A stretch of DNA of 52,225 nucleotides from Candidatus Epulonipiscium fishelsonii (GTDB lineage Bacteria > Bacillota > Clostridia > Lachnospirales > Cellulosilyticaceae), in the NCBI GenBank assembly GCA_001983455.1, contig LJDB01000102.1, positions 1 through 52,225 of the forward strand, in the 5' to 3' direction. Position numbers and translations under genes: made by a program. This document shows, in pieces, positions 18,131-26,071 of this stretch (positions within the stretch are counted from its first letter, which is position 1; each line of letters starts with the position of its first letter). The notes beneath the pieces were generated by a model. That model searched no databases. It saw only the letters and a list, made by a program, of their open reading frames with translations, and had not been told where the DNA came from.

Positions 18131-19126
18131 TTATAAAGATAAAATTTTGTTCCAAATTTCTTGATTAACTGGAATTCCCTCTAGTGTATTTTTCTTTCTA
18201 GTGTTTATTGAACGTTCTGACGGATAAAACACATCTTTATCAATTGGTGTAGACGTTTTTAAGTCTGCTATAAAGTCCTCAATGATTTTATCAATTTCAC
18301 ATTGACTAGTAAGATGTTTTGGATCAATAGCAATCATCACTTGGCTCAAGCCAACTTCTTCGCTCAATTTGCCGATTTCAGCAACAGAATTAGCATTTGT
18401 TAAAATTTTTGTTATTAAGTCTAGTAAAATAGACATGCCACTACCTTTCCAATATCCCATAGGTAACGTACGCCAAGACTTTTCAATTTCAGTTGGGTCT
18501 GTTGTCAAGTTTCCTTTTGTATCATACCCACCATAAACAGGAAGTTGTTCTCCACGCAATTTGGCTTCTTCCATTTTTCCATAAGAAAACTGGGACATTG
18601 CACAATCAACCATTATATGCTCTCCGTTTGAACGAGGAACAGCTAAGATTAGTGGATTATTTCCGATTTTTCTTTCGACCCCTCCCCAAGCAGGCATATT
18701 TGGCATGGTGTTTGACCAACATATAGCAATGCAACCTTGGTCACAAGCTTGTAGGCCATAAGTTCCTCCACGCATCCAATGGTTGTTGTTTCCAAGTGCC
18801 ACTATACCTACTCCAAAATTGTTGGCAATTGAGCAAGCTTTATCCATAGCCTTTTTAGCACCCAAAGGTCCAAACCCCTGATGTCCATCCCATTTTTCAA
18901 TTGCTCCAAAACTTATTTCACAAGTTGGGCTTGCATTTGGATTGACTAAGCCTTTGTCAATGACATCAATTGCTTTAGGAAATCGGTTTATTCCATGAGA
19001 ATATACCCCGTCTAAACTATTTTGAGCAAAAATTGTGGCAGCAGCTTTGGCATCATTTTCGTTGAAGCCCCTACTTAATAAAACTTTTTCAAATTGATGT
19101 AGCATATCAAGATATTGAATTTTCAT
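18131..19126 (-). CDS. Malate/L-lactate dehydrogenase family oxidoreductase (YiaK-like)
   Basis: The 331-aa member of the Ldh2/YiaK family of NAD(P)-dependent 2-keto-acid reductases has an N-terminal GVYSHGINRFPK at about 35-46 with the family's conserved active-site His, GFGPLGAKKAMDKA near 102, and GIVALGNNNHWMRGGTYG near 122, where NNNHWMRG holds the substrate and cofactor contacts. PMGYWKGSGMSILLDL is near 223. In E. coli YiaK reduces 2,3-diketo-L-gulonate and is encoded beside a TRAP transporter and YiaL; the same grouping occurs here, so a sugar-acid substrate is likely. Ureidoglycolate or sulfolactate activity exists in the same family and cannot be excluded. Confidence 0.88.
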   Translation of the reverse strand: MKIQYLDMLHQFEKVLLSRGFNENDAKAAATIFAQNSLDGVYSHGINRFPKAIDVIDKGLVNPNASPTCEISFGAIEKWDGHQGFGPLGAKKAMDKACSIANNFGVGIVALGNNNHWMRGGTYGLQACDQGCIAICWSNTMPNMPAWGGVERKIGNNPLILAVPRSNGEHIMVDCAMSQFSYGKMEEAKLRGEQLPVYGGYDTKGNLTTDPTEIEKSWRTLPMGYWKGSGMSILLDLITKILTNANSVAEIGKLSEEVGLSQVMIAIDPKHLTSQCEIDKIIEDFIADLKTSTPIDKDVFYPSERSINTRKKNTLEGIPVNQEIWNKILSL

Positions 19127-19147
19127 CCTGTTTTAACTCCTTATCCG

Positions 19148-20194
19148 TTATTGAGGATTTGCTGAACTTCTGATCATTTCTAGGTATTCAACCATATTGT
19201 TATCTGCTGCAAATTGATCTTGGATTGGAATTGCTAGTGCTTTAAATGCATCGATGTCAATTTCTTCAAATGGAACAACAGTTGCCCCATCAGCGATAAC
19301 TTTTGCTTTTGACTCTTCTAACATTTCATAAGTTTTTGTACGTTCTTCCAAAGTTGCGGCTGCCACTGCTTCAGTAATCCATGCTTGTTGCTCTGGTGTT
19401 AATTTATCAAATTCTGCTCCACTCATTAATAGCAAACGAGTTGTATAGTCGTGGTGTGTTTCACTAATAAATTTACCATTGTCTGTTTTATGGTGTTCTT
19501 TTAGCATAAGGTTTGTATAGTCATTTTCAGCACCATCTACTACACCTTGTTGAAGAGCTTGGTAAAGTTCTCCCCATGCAACCGAAGCAGGAACAGCACC
19601 TGTAGCAGAGAACAAGTCTTGCTGAACTTTTGAAGATTGTGTTCTTATGCTTAAATCGTCTAGATCTGCAGGTTTGTATATTGGAGATTTTGCGTATACA
19701 TCACGAACAGAGCTTGACCAGTAGTCCATAACTTGGAAATTGTTACCTGTTTTTTCTTTAATCATTGTTTTCATTGCATCCCCAAATTCACCATCTAGGG
19801 CAGTTTCCCAGTGGTCAAAGCTGTCAAACAAGTATAGTAAGGAAAACATATCAACTTCTGGAACACCAATTGCTGTCATAAACCCTGGTGAAACATTAAC
19901 CATATCTACTGCACCCATTTGAAGTTTTTCAATTAGTTCAGACTCATTTTCCCCAAGTGTTCCGTGATGAACAGTTACTTGAATTTGTCCTCCAGATATA
20001 TCTTCAAGAACTTCTTCAAATTTATTCATACCATATGCATATGGATTTTCTAAAGAAGTTTGGTTATGTGCCACAATCAACTCTAATGGACCTGCTGTTG
20101 AGCTATCACTAGTTGCATCCTCTGCTCCTCCGCATCCAACTAGAGACATGCTCATAAGTACTCCCCCAAGTAATACTAATAAATGTTTTTTCAT
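19148..20194 (-). CDS. dctP: TRAP transporter solute-binding lipoprotein (DctP family)
   Basis: The 348-aa extracytoplasmic receptor has a lipoprotein signal peptide with lipobox LVGC at 18-21, so it is tethered outside the membrane. The mature part has the DctP fold: ELIVAHNQTSLENPY, then ELIEKLQMGAVDMVNVSPGF near 86, RDVYAKSP near 164 and GAVPASVAWGELYQALQQG near 193, followed by VDGAENDYTN. The conserved arginine that binds substrate carboxylates probably lies in DDLSIRTQSS. It delivers the acid to DctQM encoded downstream. It is separated from dctQM by the dehydrogenase gene. Confidence 0.92.
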   Translation of the reverse strand: MKKHLLVLLGGVLMSMSLVGCGGAEDATSDSSTAGPLELIVAHNQTSLENPYAYGMNKFEEVLEDISGGQIQVTVHHGTLGENESELIEKLQMGAVDMVNVSPGFMTAIGVPEVDMFSLLYLFDSFDHWETALDGEFGDAMKTMIKEKTGNNFQVMDYWSSSVRDVYAKSPIYKPADLDDLSIRTQSSKVQQDLFSATGAVPASVAWGELYQALQQGVVDGAENDYTNLMLKEHHKTDNGKFISETHHDYTTRLLLMSGAEFDKLTPEQQAWITEAVAAATLEERTKTYEMLEESKAKVIADGATVVPFEEIDIDAFKALAIPIQDQFAADNNMVEYLEMIRSSANPQ

Positions 20195-20224
20195 TGCTAA
20201 ATCCCCCTATAGTTTTTTTATTCT

Positions 20225-21136
20225 CTATATATGTCCTTCCATAGCATGAATTGTGTTTAACACAAATTCTTGCGTTTTCACTGGAACTCCAAGTTTGTGT
20301 CCCATACGAACAACCGCTCCAGTAATTGTATCTACTTCTGTTTTTTTGCCGTTTTGTAAATCTGTTGAGATAGATGTTACTCCATCTTTAGAGTTTATTG
20401 TAACAGCAGTTATTTTTTCCCAACTTAATTCTTTATCAACCTCTAGTCCTTGTGCCTTAGCAACTGCACAAACTTCATCAAAAAGAGCTCGCATCATATT
20501 GTTTGCATATTGATTTTCGTTTAAATAACCAATAGTGCATTTAAGAACACCAGTTGTGGCACTTAAAGAAGCGTTGTTTATTAATTTATCCCACACGATT
20601 TGTTGAATGTTGTCTTTAATTCTTACATTAAAACCAGCATCGTCAAATGTTTGTTTAATATCATTTAGTATAGTGGAGTCTGTTTCTACTAGCATACCAA
20701 TGTTGGTGTTGCCATCTCCACTACGTCTTACTTTCCCTAGTTCTAAAACAGTCCCAACGTCTTCGGTTGTTCCTCTTATTATTCTTTCAAGAGGTACAAA
20801 TTTTTGTAAAATATCTTCATGTCCTGCTCCGTTTTGCAGAGTCATTACATAAGTATTTTCGCCAATAAGATTTTTATTGTTTTGAAGAGCCACTTCCGAA
20901 AATATAGATTTAACAAAAAGTATGATTAAATCCATCTTGGGCAAATTTGAACTATCACTCACTGCTTTTGGATGATAAATGTTTTCTGTATCTTTTTCAC
21001 TCAATATTAATCCGTTATTATTTACAAAATCAACATAAGCTTGATTTACGTCTACTAGATATACTTCGTTATTTTGTGAAAGCTTTCCTCCGTAGATTGA
21101 GCCCATTGCACCTGCACCAACTACTGCTATCTTCAT
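20225..21136 (-). CDS. ApbA/PanE-family 2-ketoacid reductase
   Basis: The 303-aa protein begins KIAVVGAGAMGSIYGGKL, the NADP-binding loop of ketopantoate reductases. VMTLQNGAGHEDIL is near 93, and WDKLINNASLSATTG near 187 carries the catalytic Lys and Asn. ENGKKTEVDTI-like residues late (NGKKTEVDTITGAV) match the family's substrate-contact stretch. True PanE makes pantoate. Here it lies in a sugar-acid operon without other pantothenate genes, so it may reduce another 2-keto acid formed in this pathway. Family assignment is firm; the substrate is inference. Confidence 0.85.
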   Translation of the reverse strand: MKIAVVGAGAMGSIYGGKLSQNNEVYLVDVNQAYVDFVNNNGLILSEKDTENIYHPKAVSDSSNLPKMDLIILFVKSIFSEVALQNNKNLIGENTYVMTLQNGAGHEDILQKFVPLERIIRGTTEDVGTVLELGKVRRSGDGNTNIGMLVETDSTILNDIKQTFDDAGFNVRIKDNIQQIVWDKLINNASLSATTGVLKCTIGYLNENQYANNMMRALFDEVCAVAKAQGLEVDKELSWEKITAVTINSKDGVTSISTDLQNGKKTEVDTITGAVVRMGHKLGVPVKTQEFVLNTIHAMEGHI

Positions 21137-21162
21137 AATTTCCCTCCAAATAGTAATTAACT

Positions 21163-21630
21163 TTATTTCAATAAATCAACACTAATTTTAATTACTACTT
21201 TACGAATATTCATAGGAGCTCCATTTGCAACGGCTGGTCTATGAACATCGTCTGGGAAAAAGACGCAAAAGTCTCCTACGTTCATTTCAATAAACATTTC
21301 ATTTTCAAATTCTTCATAAAAAATTAGATCTTTTTCTTTGTTATGTTCTTTTACTTTATGGTTTTTATTTAAATTGGCAGCTCCAATTTTTTCTTTTCCG
21401 TTTGCCAAAAACTGTACATCAATAAATTTTTCATGTGTTTCTGGTGAAGCATCTTTAGCATCTTTTGTTTCTTTATCAAAAACTTGAGCATAGATATCTC
21501 TACCTTGAATTTCGTAAACTCCTGCTTCCATTTTGTTAAAATCATTATTTTTTAAATAATCAATTGCTGTCATAATAGGTTGAGGATAATGTGGTAGATC
21601 TATATTACAATTAATTGATGAGTAAATCAT
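21163..21630 (-). CDS. YhcH/YjgK/YiaL (TabA) family protein
   Basis: The 155-aa cupin-like protein has KMEAGVYEIQGRDIYAQVFD, HEKFIDVQFLANGKEKIG and GDFCVFFPDDVHRPAVA with metal-binding His, Glu and Asp residues. Members such as YiaL and TabA are found with sugar-acid or sialic-acid genes and are thought to act on or detoxify sugar-derived intermediates, perhaps as an epimerase or isomerase. It follows the cyclase gene after a 135-base gap with a hairpin and precedes the PanE-like gene by 26 bases. Confidence 0.88.
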   Translation of the reverse strand: MIYSSINCNIDLPHYPQPIMTAIDYLKNNDFNKMEAGVYEIQGRDIYAQVFDKETKDAKDASPETHEKFIDVQFLANGKEKIGAANLNKNHKVKEHNKEKDLIFYEEFENEMFIEMNVGDFCVFFPDDVHRPAVANGAPMNIRKVVIKISVDLLK

Positions 21631-21683
21631 GTTATTTCTCCTTTTAAATTAAATTGTTGTTTATTTAATAACAGTATTTAGTT

Positions 21684-21717
21684 GGATATTTCCTTTGAAT
21701 AATGCCTAGAAATATCC
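21684..21717 (-). promoter_or_regulatory. Intercistronic hairpin between cyclase and yhcH genes
   Basis: GGATATTTC (21684-21692) pairs perfectly with GAAATATCC (21709-21717). The T run lies on the + strand side, so for the - strand transcript it is not a standard terminator; it may modulate read-through or mRNA decay. Confidence 0.45.
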
Positions 21718-21765
21718 ATTTTTTCCTAATTATTAACTTCATGCATAAAAGTCAACGTATTCTTT

Positions 21766-22452
21766 TTACTTAGAAAATTCTGCTAATCCTTCAATTGCAT
21801 AAGCACGCACTGGACAAGAATCTAGTCCTTTTATTGGTAGTGGTGAATAAGACATGAAAAATGTATCTGTTGTAAGTTTATCTAGGTTTTTTAATACCTC
21901 TAGAAAAACGATGTTTTCTTCCATCAATATGTCATGGAAAGCACAAACATCTTCATTGTTGTTTTCTATTGATACTCCATCTCCAAACCCAACACATTTA
22001 ACTTTTTTCTCTTTAAACCATTCTGCTGCTTCTCTACAAATTAATAATCTTTTATCAGCATCTGTATTTGTCAAATCTGTAAAAGGAGGAATTTTATTTG
22101 GTGAATCAAGAATAATTATATCACCGTCTTGAATTCTATCACCTAAAACTTTGTCTAGGTCTGCTCTTTTAATATGAGTATATGGTTCCATATGTGTAAT
22201 TTCCACATACAAAGCACGCCCCATAAAAGTAGTAATTGGTAGTTGCTCTACATCTGACCAATCATTATGATGGTGATATGGACATTCTACATGTGTACCT
22301 AAATGACTAGTAATGTCCATATGAGTATGCCAATCTGGAATGGGACCTCCTGTATTAAATCTATCAATTTTTAGACGACGACTTTCTGTTGCTGGATCTA
22401 AAACTTTAGTTAAATCAATCACTCTTAAATTCCCTAATTGTCCTACGCTCAT
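21766..22452 (-). CDS. Cyclase-family metal-dependent hydrolase (kynurenine formamidase-like fold)
   Basis: The 228-aa protein has the family metal motif as HLGTHVECPYHH near residue 50 (usual form HxGTHxDxPxH, here Glu replaces the Asp), preceded by WHTHMDI, and a later GDIIILDSPNKIP and FGDGVSIENNN. Members hydrolyse cyclic or amide bonds; some open lactones. In this operon a sugar-acid lactone or related intermediate would be a sensible substrate, but that is a guess. It has its own promoter at 22539-22566 and is first of the operon running to dctM. Confidence 0.8.
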   Translation of the reverse strand: MSVGQLGNLRVIDLTKVLDPATESRRLKIDRFNTGGPIPDWHTHMDITSHLGTHVECPYHHHNDWSDVEQLPITTFMGRALYVEITHMEPYTHIKRADLDKVLGDRIQDGDIIILDSPNKIPPFTDLTNTDADKRLLICREAAEWFKEKKVKCVGFGDGVSIENNNEDVCAFHDILMEENIVFLEVLKNLDKLTTDTFFMSYSPLPIKGLDSCPVRAYAIEGLAEFSK

Positions 22453-22493
22453 TTTAGTGCTCCTACTCTTTTTTTTTAATTATAATTGTAATT

Positions 22494-22528
22494 TTGCTTT
22501 TCAATTTTATCTTAATTTGTAAAAGCAA
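22494..22528 (-). promoter_or_regulatory. Inverted repeat, probable operator for the sugar-acid operon
   Basis: TTGCTTTT (22494-22501) and AAAAGCAA (22521-22528) form an 8-bp inverted repeat lying just downstream of the -10 box and upstream of the cyclase start, a usual place for a repressor. No regulator gene is adjacent. Confidence 0.5.
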
Positions 22529-22538
22529 TTGTACTTTT

Positions 22539-22566
22539 ATTATAACATATCTAGTAATTTTTTCAA
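22539..22566 (-). promoter_or_regulatory. Sigma-A-type promoter for the cyclase-yhcH-panE-dctP-dctQM operon
   Basis: On the - strand TTGAAA (22561-22566) and TATAAT (22539-22544) are separated by 16 bases. It lies between uxaC and the cyclase gene, so this operon can be transcribed independently of uxaC. Confidence 0.72.
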
Positions 22567-22620
22567 CTATTTATTTATGTTTCCATAATTAATAGTTCAA
22601 TTTATTCCATACATAAAAAT

Positions 22621-24027
22621 TTAAGATATTTCTATATCAAAATAATTAACTGCATTATTAAAACATATATCTTGAACTACTTTTCCTAAAAATTTTACTT
22701 CATTTGGATATTCACCATTTTCTACGTATTTACCAAGCTTGTTGCATAGTATACGTCTAAAATATTCATGACGAGGAAATGATAAAAAGCTTCTTGAGTC
22801 TGTAAGCATTCCTACAAATCTACTCAACATTCCTAGTTGTGCTAACGCTTCAAGCTGTCTTTCCATTCCGTCTTTTTGATCATTAAACCACCATCCGCTA
22901 CCAAATTGAATTTTACCAGCAATTCCTCCGCCTTGGAAATTTCCAAGCATTGTTGCCAAAACTTCGTTGTCCCTTGGGTTTAAACAATATAAAATTGTTT
23001 TTGGTAATTCATCTATTGCATCCATACTGTCTAATAATTTTGATAAATCTTTTGCACACACTTCATCGTTAATTGAGTCAAAACCTGTATCAGGCCCAAG
23101 TTTTTTAAACATACGAGAAGAGTTATTTCTCAGTGCACCAATGTGTAGTTGCATAACCCATCCTTTTTTAGAGTAAGCTTTACCTAGTTGAGTTAAGATG
23201 TAACCTTTATACTGTTTCAACTCAATTAAACTCAATTCTTCCCCTTTTAAAGCTTTTTGGAAAATCTCACTTACTTCTTTTTCTGTGGAAGATGCATATA
23301 AAACTTCGTCTAGTGCGTGGTCACTTACTCTTGCACCATTTTCATGGAAAAACTCTAGTCTTTCTAAAAGTGCTTTCTCTAGCAAGTTATAACAACTAAT
23401 TTCATATCCTACAACTTCACTTAGCGAATTAACATAATTAACAAAGTCTGGTTTTTCAATATGGATTGCTTTGTCTGGTCTGAAAGTTGGGAACACTTTA
23501 AAGTCTAGGTTTTCTTTTGCTATCGCTATATGACTTTCTAGGTTGTCCACTGGGTCATCAGTAGTACAAAGAACTTTTATATTCATCATTTTAATTAAAT
23601 TTCTTACAGTAAATTCTTTCGTCTGTAATTTTTCATTACATTTTTTCCATATCATCTCAGCTGTATCTTTATTTAGTTGCTCATAAATATTAAAATATCT
23701 TTGTAGCTCTAGGTGAGTCCAATGATAAAGAGGATTTCCAACTAGATATGGCATTGTTTTTGCCCACAGCAAAAATTTTTCATGATCAGGTGTGTCTCCT
23801 GTTATATCTTGCTCAACTATTCCATTTGTACGAAGAGCACGCCATTTATAGTGGTCTCCGCCAAGCCAAACTTGTGTAATATTTTTAAACTGAATATCAT
23901 CTAAAATAGATTTTGCACTTAAATGATTGTGAAAATCATGAATTGGCATTTCCTTCGCATAATTATGGTAAAGCACTTTCGCAGTATCATTCTCTAGTAA
24001 AAAATTCTTGCCCATAAATTGTTTCAT
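22621..24027 (-). CDS. uxaC: Glucuronate/uronate isomerase
   Basis: The 468-aa protein interconverts D-glucuronate with fructuronate and galacturonate with tagaturonate, the first step of hexuronate breakdown. Length and motifs match the family: MPIHDFHNHLS near 30 with metal-binding His residues, YHWTHLELQRYF near 97, LCTTDDPVDNLE near 165, MQLHIGALRNNSSRMFKKLG late, and SRFVGMLTDSRSFLSFPRHE near the end. The ATG at 24027 with AAAGGAGAA in front is chosen; an upstream frame extension of 28 codons has no such site. It lies upstream of the transport operon, which supports uronate or related acid uptake. The later enzymes (UxuA/UxaA, KdgK, KdgA) are not in the window. Confidence 0.94.
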   Translation of the reverse strand: MKQFMGKNFLLENDTAKVLYHNYAKEMPIHDFHNHLSAKSILDDIQFKNITQVWLGGDHYKWRALRTNGIVEQDITGDTPDHEKFLLWAKTMPYLVGNPLYHWTHLELQRYFNIYEQLNKDTAEMIWKKCNEKLQTKEFTVRNLIKMMNIKVLCTTDDPVDNLESHIAIAKENLDFKVFPTFRPDKAIHIEKPDFVNYVNSLSEVVGYEISCYNLLEKALLERLEFFHENGARVSDHALDEVLYASSTEKEVSEIFQKALKGEELSLIELKQYKGYILTQLGKAYSKKGWVMQLHIGALRNNSSRMFKKLGPDTGFDSINDEVCAKDLSKLLDSMDAIDELPKTILYCLNPRDNEVLATMLGNFQGGGIAGKIQFGSGWWFNDQKDGMERQLEALAQLGMLSRFVGMLTDSRSFLSFPRHEYFRRILCNKLGKYVENGEYPNEVKFLGKVVQDICFNNAVNYFDIEIS

Positions 24028-24105
24028 CAAAAATTCTCCTTTGGTTAATTTAATTAAAAAGGCCAACGGTCTTCTCTTATTATTATGAACTATTATGCCA
24101 CAAAA

Positions 24106-24129
24106 AAGCAAGCTAAATTTAGCTTGCTT
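24106..24129 (-). terminator. Terminator of the small membrane-protein operon
   Basis: AAGCAAGCTAAA and TTTAGCTTGCTT form a perfect 12-bp inverted repeat, and on the - strand it is followed by TTTTTT (24102-24107 region). It lies between the last small gene and uxaC. Confidence 0.85.
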
Positions 24130-24148
24130 CTGAGTATAGAAAATTTAT

Positions 24149-24397
24149 TTAAACTTTAAGGGATTGAGTATTATAGTTTTCATAATAGTATTTCCAAAAT
24201 AAATAAAAAACTATTAAGACTACTAAATATTCAATTCCTAAATATTCTAGAACGTTAAAATCCATATGTTTAAAGATAACAACACAAATTGTAAACATAA
24301 GCCAGTAATTTGCCATTGTATCCGAGTCAATATTTATGTTGTCAAAAGGATTTACAATATTATTGTGGTCAGCAATTTTATTAGTGTCTTTATCCAT
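24149..24397 (-). CDS. Small membrane protein (82 aa), fifth of a five-gene set
   Basis: The start is ATG 24397 with AAGGAG 9 bases upstream; the preceding gene's stop lies between. An N-terminal polar part (MDKDTNKIADHNN) leads to two hydrophobic helices, NYWLMFTICVVIF near 33-45 and LGIEYLVVLIVFYLFWKYYY near 54-73, and an Asn/Gln-rich tail. The pattern (polar N-tail, two helices, short C-tail) is that of the four genes upstream, but sequence identity is low. I recognise no family. It is co-transcribed with them, with the terminator at 24106-24129 just downstream. Confidence 0.75.
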   Translation of the reverse strand: MDKDTNKIADHNNIVNPFDNINIDSDTMANYWLMFTICVVIFKHMDFNVLEYLGIEYLVVLIVFYLFWKYYYENYNTQSLKV

Positions 24398-24401
24398 AAT
24401 G

Positions 24402-24767
24402 TCACACTCCTTCATTTAATAATTTATATAGTCCAAATCCAGTTAAACCTATAACCATCAATATTATAAGTAAATCTGTTGAGCTCCATTCTGAGAAATT
24501 AATCAAAGTGCCTGTGCTTTTTAAAATTATGTATCCTATAATTAAAATTACAGTGCACGTTTTCCAATCAGCTTGTGGCATAATCTCATTAGGATTTTCT
24601 TTATATAATGGCTTATCAGCTTGTGTATGTATAAAATCTGGTTCTTCACTAGGCATTTTGTCTTTAACTATGTTTTCACTTTCAGATACTTTATTTTCGG
24701 TATTATATGTTTTGTTAGGAATAAACTCTATTTCTTTATCAGTTCTATTTTCAAAAACTATACTCAT
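24402..24767 (-). CDS. Small membrane protein (121 aa), fourth of the set
   Basis: ATG 24767 follows GGAGAGTGATATT; the previous gene's stop overlaps that site. The N-terminal 70 residues are acidic and polar, without clear fold. Then come DWKTCTVILIIGYIILK (helix 1), INFSEWSSTDLLI and a second helix, LMVIGLTGFGLYKLL. The block W-K-T-x-T...IIGYxILK...W-S-x-x-D-L-L is shared with the next gene upstream (24772-25044), so these are paralogues. No known family is recognised. It likely sits in the membrane with the long polar tail on one side. Confidence 0.78.
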   Translation of the reverse strand: MSIVFENRTDKEIEFIPNKTYNTENKVSESENIVKDKMPSEEPDFIHTQADKPLYKENPNEIMPQADWKTCTVILIIGYIILKSTGTLINFSEWSSTDLLIILMVIGLTGFGLYKLLNEGV

Positions 24768-24771
24768 AATA

Positions 24772-25044
24772 TCACTCTCCAACTCCAATATTTAATACAT
24801 AATATCTATATGCCCATATTCCGATTGCTACCATAAGAAGTAAATCTGCTTTAGACCATTTGGATAAGTCGACTGCATGCTCAATATTTTTTAAGATTAA
24901 ATATCCAATAATTAGTGCCATAGTCCATGTTCTCCAATTAATAATAGGAACAACATATTCATTGTTGTAAGTTTCTTCTTCAGGTAAATCTTCAGGTAAA
25001 CCAAATCCATTATCGTCAAAATTATCTACGAAAATCTCGCTCAT
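24772..25044 (-). CDS. Small membrane protein (90 aa), third of the set
   Basis: Start ATG 25044 follows AAGGAGGTTTTAATA. A short acidic N-tail (NFDDNGFGLPEDLPEEE) is followed by INWRTWTMALIIGYLILK, VDLSKWSKADLLLMVAIGIW and a tail. The shared pattern W-R-T-W-T / IIGYLILK / KWSKADLLL makes it the clearest paralogue of the next gene. Two transmembrane helices. No recognised domain, signal peptide or lipobox. Function unknown. Confidence 0.78.
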   Translation of the reverse strand: MSEIFVDNFDDNGFGLPEDLPEEETYNNEYVVPIINWRTWTMALIIGYLILKNIEHAVDLSKWSKADLLLMVAIGIWAYRYYVLNIGVGE

Positions 25045-25072
25045 TATTAAAACCTCCTTCTTACTTACAATT

Positions 25073-25405
25073 TTATAGTTCTTCTTCAGGTAATATTTCA
25101 TATTTATAATCAGCGAAATAAGCGATTATCCACCAGCCAATTATGCCTAATAAAATTATATCTACTTTTTTCCATTTTCTCAGATTAAATCCAAATTCTC
25201 TGTTTCTCCATGCAAGTGCTCCTAGAGAAAGCATAATTTCAACAGTATCTTCTAGTGGTGGCAATCTATCCAGCTTAATTTCTTTTTTTGCGGATATTTC
25301 TTTCATATGCTCTAACCCATCAATTGAAGGATATTCTATATCTTTATATTGAGGCTCACTACTAATAGGTTGGTTTTCCTTGTCATTTATAAGAAATTCA
25401 TTCAT
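25073..25405 (-). CDS. Small membrane protein (110 aa), second of the set
   Basis: Start ATG 25405 after GGGGAGG. The polar N-terminal two thirds precede a first weakly hydrophobic segment (VEIMLSLGALAWRNREF), then FNLRKWKKVDIILLGIIGWW, aligning with KWSKADLLL of its neighbours, and a final tail ending in EEEL. It therefore belongs to the same family in divergent form. No known domain. Confidence 0.75.
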   Translation of the reverse strand: MNEFLINDKENQPISSEPQYKDIEYPSIDGLEHMKEISAKKEIKLDRLPPLEDTVEIMLSLGALAWRNREFGFNLRKWKKVDIILLGIIGWWIIAYFADYKYEILPEEEL

Positions 25406-25426
25406 ATTATTATCCTCCCCTATAAT

Positions 25427-25936
25427 TTATTTTACTGTAAAAATTGGCTGTTCCGATGGAGGTACAGACTTATAAACTTCGGGCATTGCTGGAGGCACAG
25501 GCTTATAACCTTCGGGTATTACTGGAGGTACAGGCATTACTGGAGGTACAGGCTTATAAACTTCAGGCATTGCTGGAGGTATAGGCATTACTGGAGGTAC
25601 AGGCTCATGAACTTCAGGCATTAACGGAAGTATTTCTTCATCTAACTTCGGCAATGCGGGAGCTGTTTTGGTATTTTCAGTTAAATTATTAAAATAAATA
25701 AGAACTACCCCTAAAATCATAAGAGCAAGCATAGGGTTACTATTATCTTCATCTTTTTTATCAGCATTAATCCAACTCACAAATTTTTGCTGAAATTCAT
25801 CAACAACTCCTGGATAATATTTGTACAGTGAAATTCCCGCTCCAATTGCTGAAAGCAATAGAGTTTGCCAAGTTTTAGTATCCCATTCAGCAGTTTCATT
25901 ACGGAACAAATTTAATAAACTAAATTTAGCATTCAT
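25427..25936 (-). CDS. Membrane protein with proline-rich repeat tail (169 aa), first of the set
   Basis: ATG 25936 is preferred, since GGAAGG lies 10 bases upstream; the longer frame would begin at a TTG within that site. DTKTWQTLLLSAIGAGISLY forms helix 1 and mirrors the W-x-T-W start of its neighbours; a charged loop with FVSWINADKKDED follows, then helix 2 (LALMILGVVLIYF). The last 70 residues are imperfect repeats rich in MPEVYKPVPP and VMPVPP, likely an extended stalk or a binding surface. First gene of the operon; function unknown. The DNA at 25470-25620 is correspondingly repetitive, so repeat number may vary. Confidence 0.8.
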   Translation of the reverse strand: MNAKFSLLNLFRNETAEWDTKTWQTLLLSAIGAGISLYKYYPGVVDEFQQKFVSWINADKKDEDNSNPMLALMILGVVLIYFNNLTENTKTAPALPKLDEEILPLMPEVHEPVPPVMPIPPAMPEVYKPVPPVMPVPPVIPEGYKPVPPAMPEVYKSVPPSEQPIFTVK

Positions 25937-26071
25937 TAAAATCAGTCCTTCCAAATATAATTCGATACATTTACATAATATGGAATTAATGTTAAATAGT
26001 TACATTGTCTATTAAAATTTTTTAGTATAAGTTGTCCATCACTTTCATAAATTTTATAAGGGGGGATATAA

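Noticed and set aside
20225..21136. Naming the PanE-like gene panE
   Set aside because: No pantothenate genes nearby and the operon is for sugar acids; family level only.
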